Assembly (NCBI GenBank): GCA_028571685.1
Contig: CM053146.1
Location: 63,769,431-63,833,430, forward strand
From: Heterohyrax brucei
Taxonomy: Eukaryota > Chordata > Mammalia > Hyracoidea > Procaviidae
DNA length: 64,000 nt
Direction: 5' to 3'
Shown here one piece after another: positions 45,687-55,564 of the stretch. Below the pieces are notes generated by a model. It saw only the letters and a list, made by a program, of their open reading frames with translations, was not told the origin of the DNA and made no database searches. A program made the position numbers and the translations under genes. Positions within the stretch are counted from its first letter, which is position 1. Each line of letters opens with the position of its first letter.

Positions 45687-46538
45687 GCAGTGGTAGCTTA
45701 GTGAAGAATTCTTGCCTGCTGTGCAGGAGACGGGGTGTGATTGTCGGCCAGTGCATCATATGCTCAGCTACCACCCGTCTGTCATTGGAGACTTGTGTGT
45801 GGCTGTGATGCTTGATGTGGATTGAATTATCCATATCCTCCCCAAAATGTGTGTATTAGTTTGGCTGGGCCATGATCCTCAGTATTGTTTGGTTGTCTTC
45901 TGTTTCTGATTGTAATTTTATGTTAAAGAGGATTAGGGTGGGGTTGTAATATCCTTACTAAGTCACATCCCTGATTCAATGTAAAGGGAATGTCACCGTG
46001 GTGAGGCCTTTCATCAAAAGATGAAAGGGAAGCAAGTGGGGAGGTGGAGACCTCATACCACCTAGAAAGCAGCACATGGAGCAGAGCCTGTCCTTAGGAC
46101 CTGGAGTTGTGCTGAGAAGCTACTGAACCAGGGGAAGGTTGATGACCAGGGACCTTCCTCCAGAGCTGACAGAGAGAGAAAGCCTCTCCCTAGAGCTGAT
46201 GCCCTGAATTTGGACTTTTAGCCTACTTAACAATGAGGAAATAGAGTTCTCTTTGTTAAAGCCATTCACTTCTGTTATTTTTGTTATAGCAGCGCTGGAT
46301 GACTAAGGCAACGCTGAACAAATTTCAGGGGAGTTTGCAGACTAAGATAAACTGGGAAGAAAGGCCTGGTGATTTTTTTTTTACCCCCTTCAGAAACTCG
46401 ACCAGTAAAAATGCTGTGAGTCACAGTAATTCAATTAGCAATCAGTCATGGACATAGCACAGGACCAGGCAGTGTTTCATTCTATTGTACATCAGATTGA
46501 CATGATTTGGGGTCACTTTGATGGCAGCTAACAACAAC
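45687..46538 (+). mobile_element. tRNA-Gly-derived SINE, complete, interrupted by a solo LTR
   Basis: Head: 'gcagtggtagcttagtgaag', 'aattcttgcctgctgtgc' and 'aggagac', with a decayed B box 'tgtgattgtcggccagtgca', tRNA-Gly(GCC)-like. Body 45760-45812 continues at 46316 ('gaacaaatttcagggg'). The 3' tail 'caggaccaggcagtgtttc' to 'cagctaacaacaacc' is the RTE tail. It shows all parts of the family: tRNA head, body and LINE tail. Confidence 0.9.
45813..46310 (+). mobile_element. solo LTR, MaLR/ERVL-like
   Basis: 498 bp starting 'tgatgtggattgaattatcc' and ending 'gactaaggca', so TG...CA. Flanked by 'atgct' (45808-45812) and 'acgct' (46311-46315), a 5-base duplication with one change, inside the tRNA-Gly SINE. 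Related in layout to MLT1-type LTRs ('ggattgaatt', 'cccaaaatgtgtgtattag', terminal 'gttatagcagcgctggatga'). No internal viral sequence, so a solo LTR formed by recombination. Confidence 0.9.
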
Positions 46539-46544
46539 CTGCGA

Positions 46545-46700
46545 AATGCACTGCTCTAAATGCTTGGACTCTAAGTACAACCCGTGAATAGGTACTATTG
46601 CTATTCTGATTAATAGATGAAGAAACAGGCCCAGAAAGTCTAAGTAATTGCTCAAGGTCACACAGCTAGTACACAACCTGTGTGGTCCGAGTCCCCTGCT
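46545..46700 (+). repeat. MIR
   Basis: 'ggtactattgctattctgat', 'agatgaagaaacaggcccag' and 'gctcaaggtcacacagctag' are textbook MIR core phrases. Confidence 0.9.
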
Positions 46701-47029
46701 TTAATCTCTCTGTTCTTGTTCTTTTAGGAGCTGACTCTTGGGGAAAAACGACTCAAAAGAAGAGGCTGGAAACTGTAGGCTGATCTCTGTGCCCTCCTTT
46801 TTGGTGAATGAGGGGACATTTCCAAAAACAGGTAGGTGACAGCTGAGACTAGGGTAGTGGGTTGTATGACTGAGTAGGGAAAGCTTCAGAGGAGGATGAA
46901 TTTTTACCTGCTGTTGGAAGAGAAAAGGGCTAGAGATGCTTAATCTTTGCCATTCCCAGCACAGACCTTAGCTGGAACCCTACCTTAGCCAGTAAGGGAG
47001 AGAATGGGAGAGAATGATAATTGTTACCA

Positions 47030-47280
47030 GTTGTGAAATGTTTTCCCAGTAAAAATGAGTACTTATGAAATATTTGAATGTGTGCTGGGTATTTTGATAA
47101 GTGCCTCACATGTCTTTTTGTTTAATCCTCACTTTCAGAGATGAGGTAAGCACTGTTGCACAGATGGGGTATCTCAGGTTTGAAAAGATTAGGCAACCCA
47201 AGGCCATACATCCAGAAAGTGGTAGAGGCTGCACTTAACCCAGATTCTTTTGGCCCTGAAGCCCCTCTTGTCCTTAACCC
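47030..47280 (+). repeat. MIR
   Basis: 'gtgcctcacatgtctttttg', 'taatcctcactttcagag' and 'gaaaagattaggcaaccc' follow, with 'aaggccatacatccagaaag' at the end. Confidence 0.8.
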
Positions 47281-47601
47281 CCAGGGAATTTTACAGTGGA
47301 GGAAGGTTCCAGCAGCTGTAGTGGAGAGGGACAGAGAAGGGGTTGTTGATGGAGGATCGAGGAATGGGAAAAATAGCTAAAGAGGATATGAAGCTGGGGT
47401 TTAGAGGAGCTACAAGATCACAGGAGTGGAAAGTTGGATGGAAGGGGCTGTTTTGAGCGGACACGCGCTGTGTTGGAACTGGTGGGAAGTCCAGGTAACA
47501 CTCACTTGGTCCCAGAAAGGGACTGTGGGCTGGAGAGAAGCATAAGGGCCCAGTGTGTATGTGTGCATGTTGGGTGGGAGTGGGAGGTCTCTGTGAACTA
47601 A

Positions 47602-47768
47602 ACAAAATAAAACAAAATCCACTGCTGTCAAGTGAATTCCAAGTCATGCTGACCCTGTAGGATGGAGGAGAACTGCCTCATAGAATTTCCAGGGAGTACT
47701 TGGGGGATTTGAACCACCAGCCTTTTGGTTAGCAGCTGTAACAGTTTACCACTACGCAACAAGAGTGA
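47602..47768 (-). mobile_element. AfroSINE
   Basis: Antisense: 'aatccactgctgtcaagtga', 'ccctgtaggatggaggagaa' and 'ttttggttagcagctgtaac', ending 'accactacgcaacaagag'. Confidence 0.9.
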
Positions 47769-47774
47769 CCAGAA

Positions 47775-49000
47775 GGGCTCCCACAGTGGGGACAGTGCAG
47801 AGACCTGGCTCAGGCTGTACTGCCTTTCGTATCTTTCTCCTCGTGTTGCTGAACTGCCTGAGGGGAGCCAGGCTGAGCCTGAAACTAGCAACCTCATATT
47901 GAATTTAGCGTTATGAATTTGGGAAGGAGGGTGCAGCGAGGTGGATTTAATATTTTTCTAATGCTGACAGAGCAAATACCGTGGGTGAGGTCACATCACG
48001 GCCAAGTACCTGGCTTTGCAGACACTCAGCTAGTGGCAAACATTTTTCTGCAGGTTTTTGTTCTTTTTAACAGAATGATGTGAAATACATATATTAGGAA
48101 ATAGACTTTACCTGGCATTTCACAAATTTTTGGTGGTTGTAACCCCAAGCCCCAGACATGCCCCATCTTTCAGTGGTGGCCATTGAGTGGCATCTGTTCA
48201 CCCCCAGCATGGGAGTGTGGGCCCGTCTTTCGTACTGGGATTTAGTGAGGTGTTTGTGAAATGATCTAAGCAGCTTATAACGGAAGTACTGGCTCTCCTG
48301 AGGGTTCTTGTTCTCATTTTACTTATGGGTTTACTTTGGATTCAGCAGAATTCTTTTATTCTTCTGCTGGTGGGTTGAAATTCTGTGGTGAAAGGCAGGC
48401 TGCTTAAGCAATGCTTTCAGTGTAGCAGTGCTGACCATGGACAGCATGGTCTGTGATTATATAATAATTCTGAATAAATAAAAAGATGTTCTCATGGCAG
48501 GCCTGTAAGGGCAGCCTGGAGGCTGGCACCATTAGGGATTAAGTTGCACTGCACTTCAATTTAGCAGCTGTCAGACAGGCAGCTGTAACCTCCAGGTGGT
48601 AAAGAGACCTTCATCAGTGTCACTGAAAAGTCCTGGGAGGATCCCTGGCGCGGCAGGATGCTATCCATCAAAAGTCCTCTGCAGCACCCTGCTCCTTGCT
48701 GTGATATGTTTCACGCTCGGTAGCTGACTAGGTCTATAGAATCTGACAATTCTTTTTAAGGAAATAGAGAGTGTGTGCCTGCTTGTCCATGCCAAATTTT
48801 GATTAATCATTATTTAACTGTCCCCTTTTCAGTCCTTTTTCACCAGCTAAGAAATAGCAGGTAGGTAGAATATAAGGCAAATGAGATTTACTTTACACTG
48901 ATAGTGGGACTAAAGTAGCACTTGCTTTTGGGAGATAATAATGGGTTATGTAATGAGCACTTATTGTCTGTGCCAAGTGCATTTGCTAGGTATTACCTAA
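47775..49000. other. single-copy DNA, no gene seen
   Basis: No transposon recognised. 48420-48660 is non-repetitive and moderately GC-rich; I cannot tell from one sequence whether it is conserved. Confidence 0.4.
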
Positions 49001-49004
49001 CAGG

Positions 49005-49095
49005 CTCTGTGAAAGCAGGGTTTTGTCTTTTGTTCTCTGCCATATCCTTTAGCCCAGAGCAGTGCCTGGTACATAGTAGGTGCTCAAATAAGTGA
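49005..49095 (+). repeat. L2-like 3' end
   Basis: 'gcagtgcctggtacatagta' followed by 'ggtgctcaaataagtgaatt' is the common L2 terminal phrase. Confidence 0.6.
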
Positions 49096-49152
49096 ATTCC
49101 GTGCACACGAGGAATCTAAGACACACAGTAACTGGTAGAACACGGATTCCTT

Positions 49153-49316
49153 AACAACAACCAAAAATCAATCCATTACCATCTGATTCCTAGTGACCTC
49201 ATAGGATACTAGGACAGAGTAGAACTGCCCTATAAAGAAGTGGCAGGTGGATTCAAACTGTTGACCTTTTGGTTAGCAGCTAAGCTCTTAAACACTGTGC
49301 GTCACCAGGAATCCTC
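49153..49316 (-). mobile_element. AfroSINE
   Basis: Antisense: 'tccattaccatctgattcc', 'aggacagagtagaactgccc', 'ttttggttagcagctaagct' and 'gcgtcaccaggaatcc'. A small gap lies after 'ctataaag'. Confidence 0.9.
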
Positions 49317-49319
49317 TTT

Positions 49320-50110
49320 GACAATAGGTAGATGGAAAAATTGAAAGACACAGTTTGTCTTCAGTACCTCTTTATTGAAAACCTTATCATAGTCTTAGAG
49401 ATTTCTAAAGTTTTGCAAAAGTAAATTTCCGCTGTAGTTAAAATACTAGAATAATAATAGCATCATGAGGTTTAAGTGAAAAAGAACTTAGAATGGTGCC
49501 TGCACATTGTAAGTGCTATGTGTTTGAAATTTTACCTTGACTGGCATCTATTTTTTAAACAATCTTTGATTGCTAATTAGTTTTAATATTGACGTAAAGA
49601 TAGAATTTTGTTTTTCAACTATGGAGACTGCTTTTATGAGTAGGCCTGAATGAGAAGATACTATTCACTGAAGGAAAGCTGACCAAGAGGTTTGATTTTT
49701 ATAATCATTATTTTTGCTATCTAAACACCTAATGAATAGAAAATATTTTATTAGCTGAACAAGAATTTGACATGTTAATAGGAATTGTCCAGGGAGCCAG
49801 TTGAGTGTATCATGAGAAAGCATCATTTAGCCCACTAGTCTTCCAACTTTTTTTTAATGTTGCAGTCATATTAATCAAATACTTCCTGCTCACACATTTA
49901 GCATTTATATATTTATGAATTGTAATCACATATGTGCTAACAACTTATTGCACTATAGAATATACAAAATAAAATAAAAAGAATGAGAGAAGTGAACAAA
50001 TGAGAAATTCCAACATTTCCTTTTTACACTCTAGGGATCAGCTTGCATCCCCCCCCCCCCCCCGTTGAAACAGTTACTTTAGAAAGACTGAGAGTCATGT
50101 AGAAACAACA
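49320..50110. other. single-copy AT-rich DNA, poly(C) tract
   Basis: No gene seen. A pure run of about 15 C at 50049-50063 is the main oddity. Confidence 0.4.
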
Positions 50111-50422
50111 GCTCATAGTGCTTTTTTTTAAGTCTGTTCTGGTAAAATATACAACACAACACTCACCATTTCAATCATCTTTACGTGTATAATTCAGTGG
50201 TACTATGTTTACTGTGTTATGCAACCATCACCTTCTTTTATTTCCGTATTTTTTTGTTTAAGAGGATCTGAGTAGCCTCTAAGCAATGCCTTCCTGTTTC
50301 CGCCCCCCCTCCTGCTAAACTGGCTAACCTCTAGTAAACTCTGGTTTCTGTGTATTTGCCTTATACAGATAATTCATGTAAGTGCGATCATACAGTTTGC
50401 CCTTTTGTGTCTGACACTTTTT

Positions 50423-50943
50423 TGGGCACAGCAAAAGGATCTCTTTGAAGTATTGAAAAGTAAAGATGTCACCTGGAAGACTAAAGCGTGCCTGACCCAA
50501 GCCATGGTATTCTCAGCTGCGTCACAGGCATGTGAAAGCTGGACAGTGAACAAAGAAGACAGAAGAGTTGATGTCTTTGAATTGTGGTGTTGGAGAAGAA
50601 TGTTGGATATACCATAGACTGCCAAAAGAACAAACAGATCTGTTCTGAAAGAAGTATAACCACAGTACTCCTTGGAAGCAAAGATGGCAAGACTGCGTAT
50701 TGTATACTTTGGACATGTTGTCAGGAAGGATAAGTCCCTGGAGAAGGGCATCATGCTTGGCAGAGTGGAGGGTCAGTGAAAACAAGGAAGACCCTGATGA
50801 GATGGATTTCCACAGGGACTGCAACAATGGGCTTAAACATAAAAATGATTGTGGACGTGGCACAAGACCAGGCAGTGTTTCATTCTGTTGTGCTTAGGGT
50901 CACCATGAGTTGGAACTGACTCAGTGGCACTAACAACAACAAC
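50423..50943 (+). mobile_element. RTE (BovB-like) LINE, 3' fragment
   Basis: Best-preserved RTE tail here. One frame over 50405-50617 reads 'ACESWTVNKEDRRVDVFELW' then 'CWRRMLDIP', the conserved C-terminal RTE signature. The 3' end passes 'caagaccaggcagtgtttc' to the '(aac)n' tail 'ggcactaacaacaacaac'. Inserted in the ancient L1. Confidence 0.93.
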
Positions 50944-51160
50944 ATGTCTCTTTATGGTTGAATGATATTCCATTGTATGGATAAACGAAATTCTGTTTAT
51001 CCATCCATCTGCTGATGAACGCTTGTGTTGTTTCTATCCTTTGACTCGTGTGAATAATGTTGCAGTGAACAGTGACATACAACTATCTGTATTCTTTTGG
51101 GCATGTACCTGGCAGGACACTTGCTGGATCATTTTTCACTTTTTGAGGAACCACCACATC

Positions 51161-51266
51161 AAACTCAAAAAGATTAAAGCTTCCATTAGAATTGTCAAAT
51201 CACTTCCTCGTAACTGGCCATGCTGGATACCCAGCAATAGGGGAAAAAATATAGTTCATATACAAG
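51161..51266. repeat. 106-bp direct repeat, copy A
   Basis: Identical to 51616-51721 at 95 of 106 positions with no net gap. Starts 'aaactcaaaaagattaaagc' and ends 'tatacaag'. It lies within L1-like sequence. Confidence 0.9.
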
Positions 51267-51615
51267 AATATATATATTCTGAGTATTAAACCCTTATGAA
51301 ATATGTGGTTCCCAAATATTTCCTCCCATTCTGTAGGTTGTCTCTTTACTTTGTTGATAAAGTCCTTTGATGCATAAAAGTTCATAGTTTTGATGAAGTC
51401 CAATTTATTGATTTATCTTTTGTTACTTGTGCTTTTGGTGTCATATCACATAGAGTTTTTGGAAAAGAGGTTTTCTGGGTTGTTTGGAGCGGTATGTGGC
51501 TAGAAACTGACAGAGAGGTAGATTGGGCAGATTGAGTGTAGGATGAATTGGGGAGTACACCAGAAAGCTATCCCTGACCATCTGTCTACAATTGTTGGCG
51601 AGGTGATCACAAACC

Positions 51616-51721
51616 AAACTCAAAAAGATTAAAGCTTCCATTAGAGTTGTCAAATCACTTCCTCATAACTGACCATGCTGGATACCCCAGAAGAGAGGTA
51701 AAACTATAGTTAATATACAAG
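51616..51721. repeat. 106-bp direct repeat, copy B
   Basis: Second copy, 455 bases downstream. It begins 'aaactcaaaaagattaaagc'. Its flanks differ from those of copy A. Confidence 0.9.
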
Positions 51722-51724
51722 TTA

Positions 51725-53120
51725 TATGAAATTGCTTTTAAATTTGAAAGATACTTCAGCTATTTGAAAGGTAGAGACCTGAATTGAATGGTCAGAATGA
51801 TAAGTTAATTATTTGAAAGTGAGAAAGTAGAAATAAGTTGGAAGTACTGGATTGGACCTTGGCAAGCAGTGTGGCATGGTTAGAGGGATGAACGATTCCA
51901 GCTCCTAGGTAGAATGAGCTGACGTCAGTGGAGCTACCAGGAAGCTGGCTGGCAAGGGCAGAGGTCTGTGGTAGGGCACTGGTGCTCATTATTATGGGAT
52001 ATTTGCTGGTAAACTAATGTTAGTTACTCTGCACACTAACATTTGTGGGATTGTTAAATACTTTATTGTGAGAGGAGAGACTACCAAGTTCTCCACCTGG
52101 AGATAGCCGTGTAGTATGACTCTAAAGTGGAATTCATCAGCCTTATAAACATTAGTAACCACCTTAGGCCAACAAGTATTAATGAACAAGAGTGAATTAT
52201 CAATAGGCATGGTAAGCATGGTGCTTACTTGTGCTTACCAGACTATTTGTAGTGAACAATTTCACATTTTTTCACCACACCAGAGATTCTCCCTCTAAGT
52301 ATGGCTGCATCTGTCTCTCCCACAACACCTTATTATAGAATCAAAACTTTTTTTCCAAATTTATAGTCCCTGACAGGGGCAGGTTACTCAGTAAGCAAGG
52401 CAAGCTCAAGTTTATGCTTATTTACTAATTTGTAGTGAACAGTTTCATCCGGGTTTTACTGTGATATGTGATCTGATGAGTAGTCTGACCCTGGTAATGA
52501 ATGTGAATTTACTTGAGATTGTTGTTGGATTAGGTTTATCATCCACAATTTTCTATTAATCTGTGAGGCTGGCTTTAACTACAGTAATAAACTGAAGATC
52601 CCAGATAGATTTAGAATTCAAATTGTTGTTTATTGAAGAATTCAAAAGCAGGCTGTAGAAATAAATGATAGCGATTGCTCACAGCCTTGTTTGCGTTTGA
52701 GAGTGCCCCAAACTATCTGCTTAAAACTGACAAGAGGAAAGTGGGGTTGATAGCATTTCAACAGTGCTGACATTTTATTGATTATCCACAAAAAAATATT
52801 TAAATGTTACTGGAGTATTTTCAGCAGAAGCATTTAACAAGAGAGAAAAATGCCTTTTCTCGAAATAGGACTCACTGGCAGGCCAGATATTAAAGAATGA
52901 AGACAGTAAGCAAATACAGATCCTGAAGTTCCTGGTAAGGTAGACTGTATGGGGACCAGATCTGTGACGGTCTTTAGCACTGGGAAAGTTTGCTTAAATA
53001 ATAACCATGATGTCAGTCAGAGAGCACTAGTACTAAGTATTTCTATTCCTAGCTTTATGTTTAAAAAGGCGTAGTCACTTTAGTAAATAGTTATTTGTGG
53101 CTGACACGAAGAATTTGAGA
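51725..53120. other. single-copy DNA with a weak internal duplication
   Basis: No gene seen. 52212-52270 and 52391-52450 share 'tttgtagtgaaca' preceded by 'gtaagca' in the same order, a diverged direct repeat. Confidence 0.4.
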
Positions 53121-53125
53121 AATCA

Positions 53126-53268
53126 TACCCCCAAACCGAACCCACTGCAACTGAGTTGATTCTGACTTATAGTGACTCTTATAGGACGGAGTAGAACTGT
53201 CGCATAGAGTTTCCCAGGAGTGCCTGGTGGATTCAAACTGCCAACCTTATGGTTAGTAGACATAGAAC
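53126..53268 (-). mobile_element. AfroSINE, 5'-truncated
   Basis: Antisense: 'aacccactgcaactgagttg', 'aggacggagtagaactgtcg', 'caggagtgcctggtggattc' and 'ttatggttagtagacataga'. The head box is missing. Confidence 0.88.
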
Positions 53269-53784
53269 TAAGTGACAGGAATAGAATTCGAAACTGATAA
53301 AGTAAGGGTTTGGAGTTGGTAGGAGTCCTTAGAAAAGCAGAGTCTCTTAAAAAGCAAATCAAGGAAAAGTTTGGCTGACTGCAGAAACATTACTCATTAG
53401 GGGAATGCTGTGAAGCCCTTCCTCACCCTGTGAATAAGAAGCCGTGGGAGCAGAACAAGCAACAGAGGGCTTGTTCTGGCTCAGGCCTCCCCGTAAATCC
53501 TGAGTCTTTCTCACCCAGTCTGTGCAATAAAAAAAGATATGCCAACACATGGTTCTAGTTTGCAGATTATAATCTGCCGAGTCCTTGTTCAAGGATGTGG
53601 GAAGGGTACAACATTCAGAACTGTGTGTGTCGAAATGAAGGAAGATTTTCAAAGTGACCTTTGGCAGATCGCTTGTTCACACTGAGTCTCAATTTCCTCA
53701 TTCTGAAAGTGAAAGAAGGACTTGTTGCAATAATCTTTTTAACCTCTTTCTGATTCTTAGTGAGTGTGTCCACTTTCCGTAGAT

Positions 53785-54128
53785 GGTAACATTTAACACT
53801 TGCCGTATACATTTCAGGTGCTTATGTACTGTAGGTTCCTTTAACCCACTGCTGTCGATTCCAACTCATAGTGACCCTGTAGAACAGAGTGAAACTGTCT
53901 CATGGAGTTTCCAAGGAGCACTTGATGGATCTAAACTGCCAACTTTTTGCTTATCAGTCGCAGCTCTTAACGGCTGTACTACTGAGGTTTCTGTCATTCA
54001 TTTAGTTGTCATTATCTCATTCACTTTCTGAATCATATCCATAAGGTAGGGATATCACTATTCCCATTTTATAGGTAAGAGTAACATGGGCAAGGTTGCT
54101 CAGCTACTAAGTAGCAGAGCTGGAACAC
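53785..54128 (+). repeat. MIR split by an AfroSINE
   Basis: 53785-53835 ('taacacttgccgtataca') and 53996-54128 ('ttcccattttataggtaag', 'ttgctcagctactaagtagc') form one MIR, interrupted by the AfroSINE at 53838-53992. Confidence 0.8.
53838..53992 (-). mobile_element. AfroSINE inserted in a MIR
   Basis: Antisense: 'aacccactgctgtcgattcc', 'tcatggagtttccaaggagc', 'tttttgcttatcagtcgcag' and 'tactactgaggtttc'. Confidence 0.92.
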
Positions 54129-54129
54129 A

Positions 54130-54825
54130 ATGAAAAAATGGTGATTATAATATTAAGAATGATTCACTGTAAATTTTGAATGAAATGAAGAAAGTCAATG
54201 TTTGGGGCATTTCTGTCAAATAGCCTTTGATTTCTGATGACCTGTGTACAGTGGAACATTTTATGACCTGGTTTTACACCATCTTCATGGTCGATGACAT
54301 GCTCAGCTGTGTTTTTGTGGCCTCTGTGTGTTTTGAGTGACTTCGACCCTTCTGCTGCCAAACCAAAAGCAAGTTTGTTTTTTCTGTCACTGTAGCCAAT
54401 CTCAGAGATGGGGAAATGTTCAAGCGATGCTTTATTCACAGATAAGCATGTGAATCTGGGGAACAGTGAGAATGGTTTCTCCAAGACTGTTCTGCTTGGG
54501 TTAACAATTCCAGCAACTTTTATAGCCAGATTACACAGGGATTTGCATCTGGAAAAATGTCAAACCTTGTCACAGAATAGAATGGGGGGTGGGTCACAAG
54601 ATTCCTTTATATCTTATCGAACAATGTAAATTACCCAAAATATCATTACCTACCTGAAGGTTTGAAAATAATTCATTTACTACCCTGGAGACAGGGAAAA
54701 GAATACAAGCCTGCTGATCCAGTTGGGACAGTGGTGACGGGACTGGGGATGGAGTGTAGTTTAGCAATTGAGGTGATCTTTGTCTTTACAACCACTAACA
54801 CTGGGAGCAGATCTCCCAGCACTAT
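54130..54825. other. non-coding DNA with one unexplained ORF
   Basis: A 106-codon ATG-to-stop frame occupies 54164-54484 on the minus strand. I recognise no domain in it, and I see no convincing splice sites or ribosome context. It is left unannotated as a gene. Confidence 0.35.
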
Positions 54826-54830
54826 ATTGG

Positions 54831-55322
54831 TGCTTTGGTTATCTGATACTGTTCTAGGAGAGATACCACAAGTGGATGGCTTTAAAAAGAAGAATTTTAT
54901 TTGTCACAGTCCAGTCAGTTAAAAGTCCAAATTCAGGGTGTCAGCTCCAGGGGAAGGCTTTCTCTGCTGGCACTGGAGGAAGGCCCTTGTCATCAGTCTT
55001 CCCCTGGACTGGAAACCTCTGAGACACAGGGATGCAAGTCTTTTCCAAAGGATGCGCTAAGCTCTTGGTACTACTGCTTATTGGTATGAGGTCCCCAAAA
55101 GTCTCGGTTAGCGCCTGCCCTTTAAATCTCAAGAGACCCCCTCAAGGTATAAAACAAACTTACACATTGATTCTTGCTCTACCAACACAACTGCTGCCCG
55201 CAACCCTCATTAACATCATAGAAGCAGGAATTCTGACATGGAGAAATGTCATACAATACCAGAAATTACACCCCAGCCAAATTGCTACAAACTTTTTAGG
55301 GAACACAATTCAATATATGACC
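54831..55322 (-). mobile_element. solo LTR, same family as 45813-46310
   Basis: 492 bp. The reverse complement matches the LTR at 45813 along its length: 'taccacaagtggatggcttt', 'ctctgctggcactggaggaa', 'ttggtatgaggtccccaaaa' and 'acacaattcaatatatgacc'. Flanked by perfect 'attgg' at 54826-54830 and 55323-55327. The canonical terminal CA has become CC on the plus strand. No internal viral sequence. Confidence 0.9.
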
Positions 55323-55327
55323 ATTGG

Positions 55328-55560
55328 GCAGTATTCTTTGGTGATCCATTTTCATTGGCTGATTTTCAGAAGGAGATCATCAGGTCTTTTTTTCCTAGTC
55401 TGTCCTGGTCTAGAAACTGCTGAAACCTGGCCTACTCTAGAACTTCACTCACCAAGGGTGACCTTGCTGGTATTTGAAATACCAGTGACACGGTTTCTAG
55501 AGTCACAACAACACTCAAGCCCCCACAGTATGACAAACTGACAGATTAGTGGTGGTTTGG
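55328..55560 (-). mobile_element. SINE of the RTE-tailed group, head degraded
   Basis: Antisense phrases 'ttttcattggctgattttca', 'gaaggagatcatcaggtc', 'ttcctagtctgtcctggtc' and 'gctgaaacctggcc' match the body of the tRNA-Gly SINE at 6845. The last part ('ccccacagtatgacaaactg') is a variant end. The LTR at 54831 abuts it and may have split it. Confidence 0.6.
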
Positions 55561-55564
55561 GTAT

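Larger units (their letters stand above)
50115..51425 (-). mobile_element. ancient L1, split by an RTE copy
   Basis: Antisense L1 in order: 'gtgtataattcagtggtac', 'gtgttatgcaaccatcacc' and 'gcgatcatacagtttgccc', then the RTE insertion (50423-50943). It continues with 'gaatgatattccattgtatg', 'ctgctgatgaacgcttgtg', 'gaggaaccaccacatc', 'ttgtctctttactttgttga' and 'tgtgcttttggtgtcatatc'. Part of a 106-base direct repeat lies within it. Confidence 0.88.

Noticed and set aside
45687..45757. Possible functional tRNA-Gly gene
   Set aside because: The B box and anticodon arm are mutated, and it is followed by the SINE body and RTE tail, so it is a SINE head.
47291..47647. 118-codon minus-strand ORF rich in Pro and Ser
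   Set aside because: No homology, no splice context, and one end runs into an AfroSINE.
50374..50863. Minus-strand frames up to 126 codons
   Set aside because: They are antisense to the RTE copy, whose real coding sense is plus.
55032..55541. 169-codon plus-strand ORF
   Set aside because: It lies across the solo LTR at 54831-55322 and the adjoining SINE body, with no viral or cellular domain, so it is a chance frame in repeat DNA.
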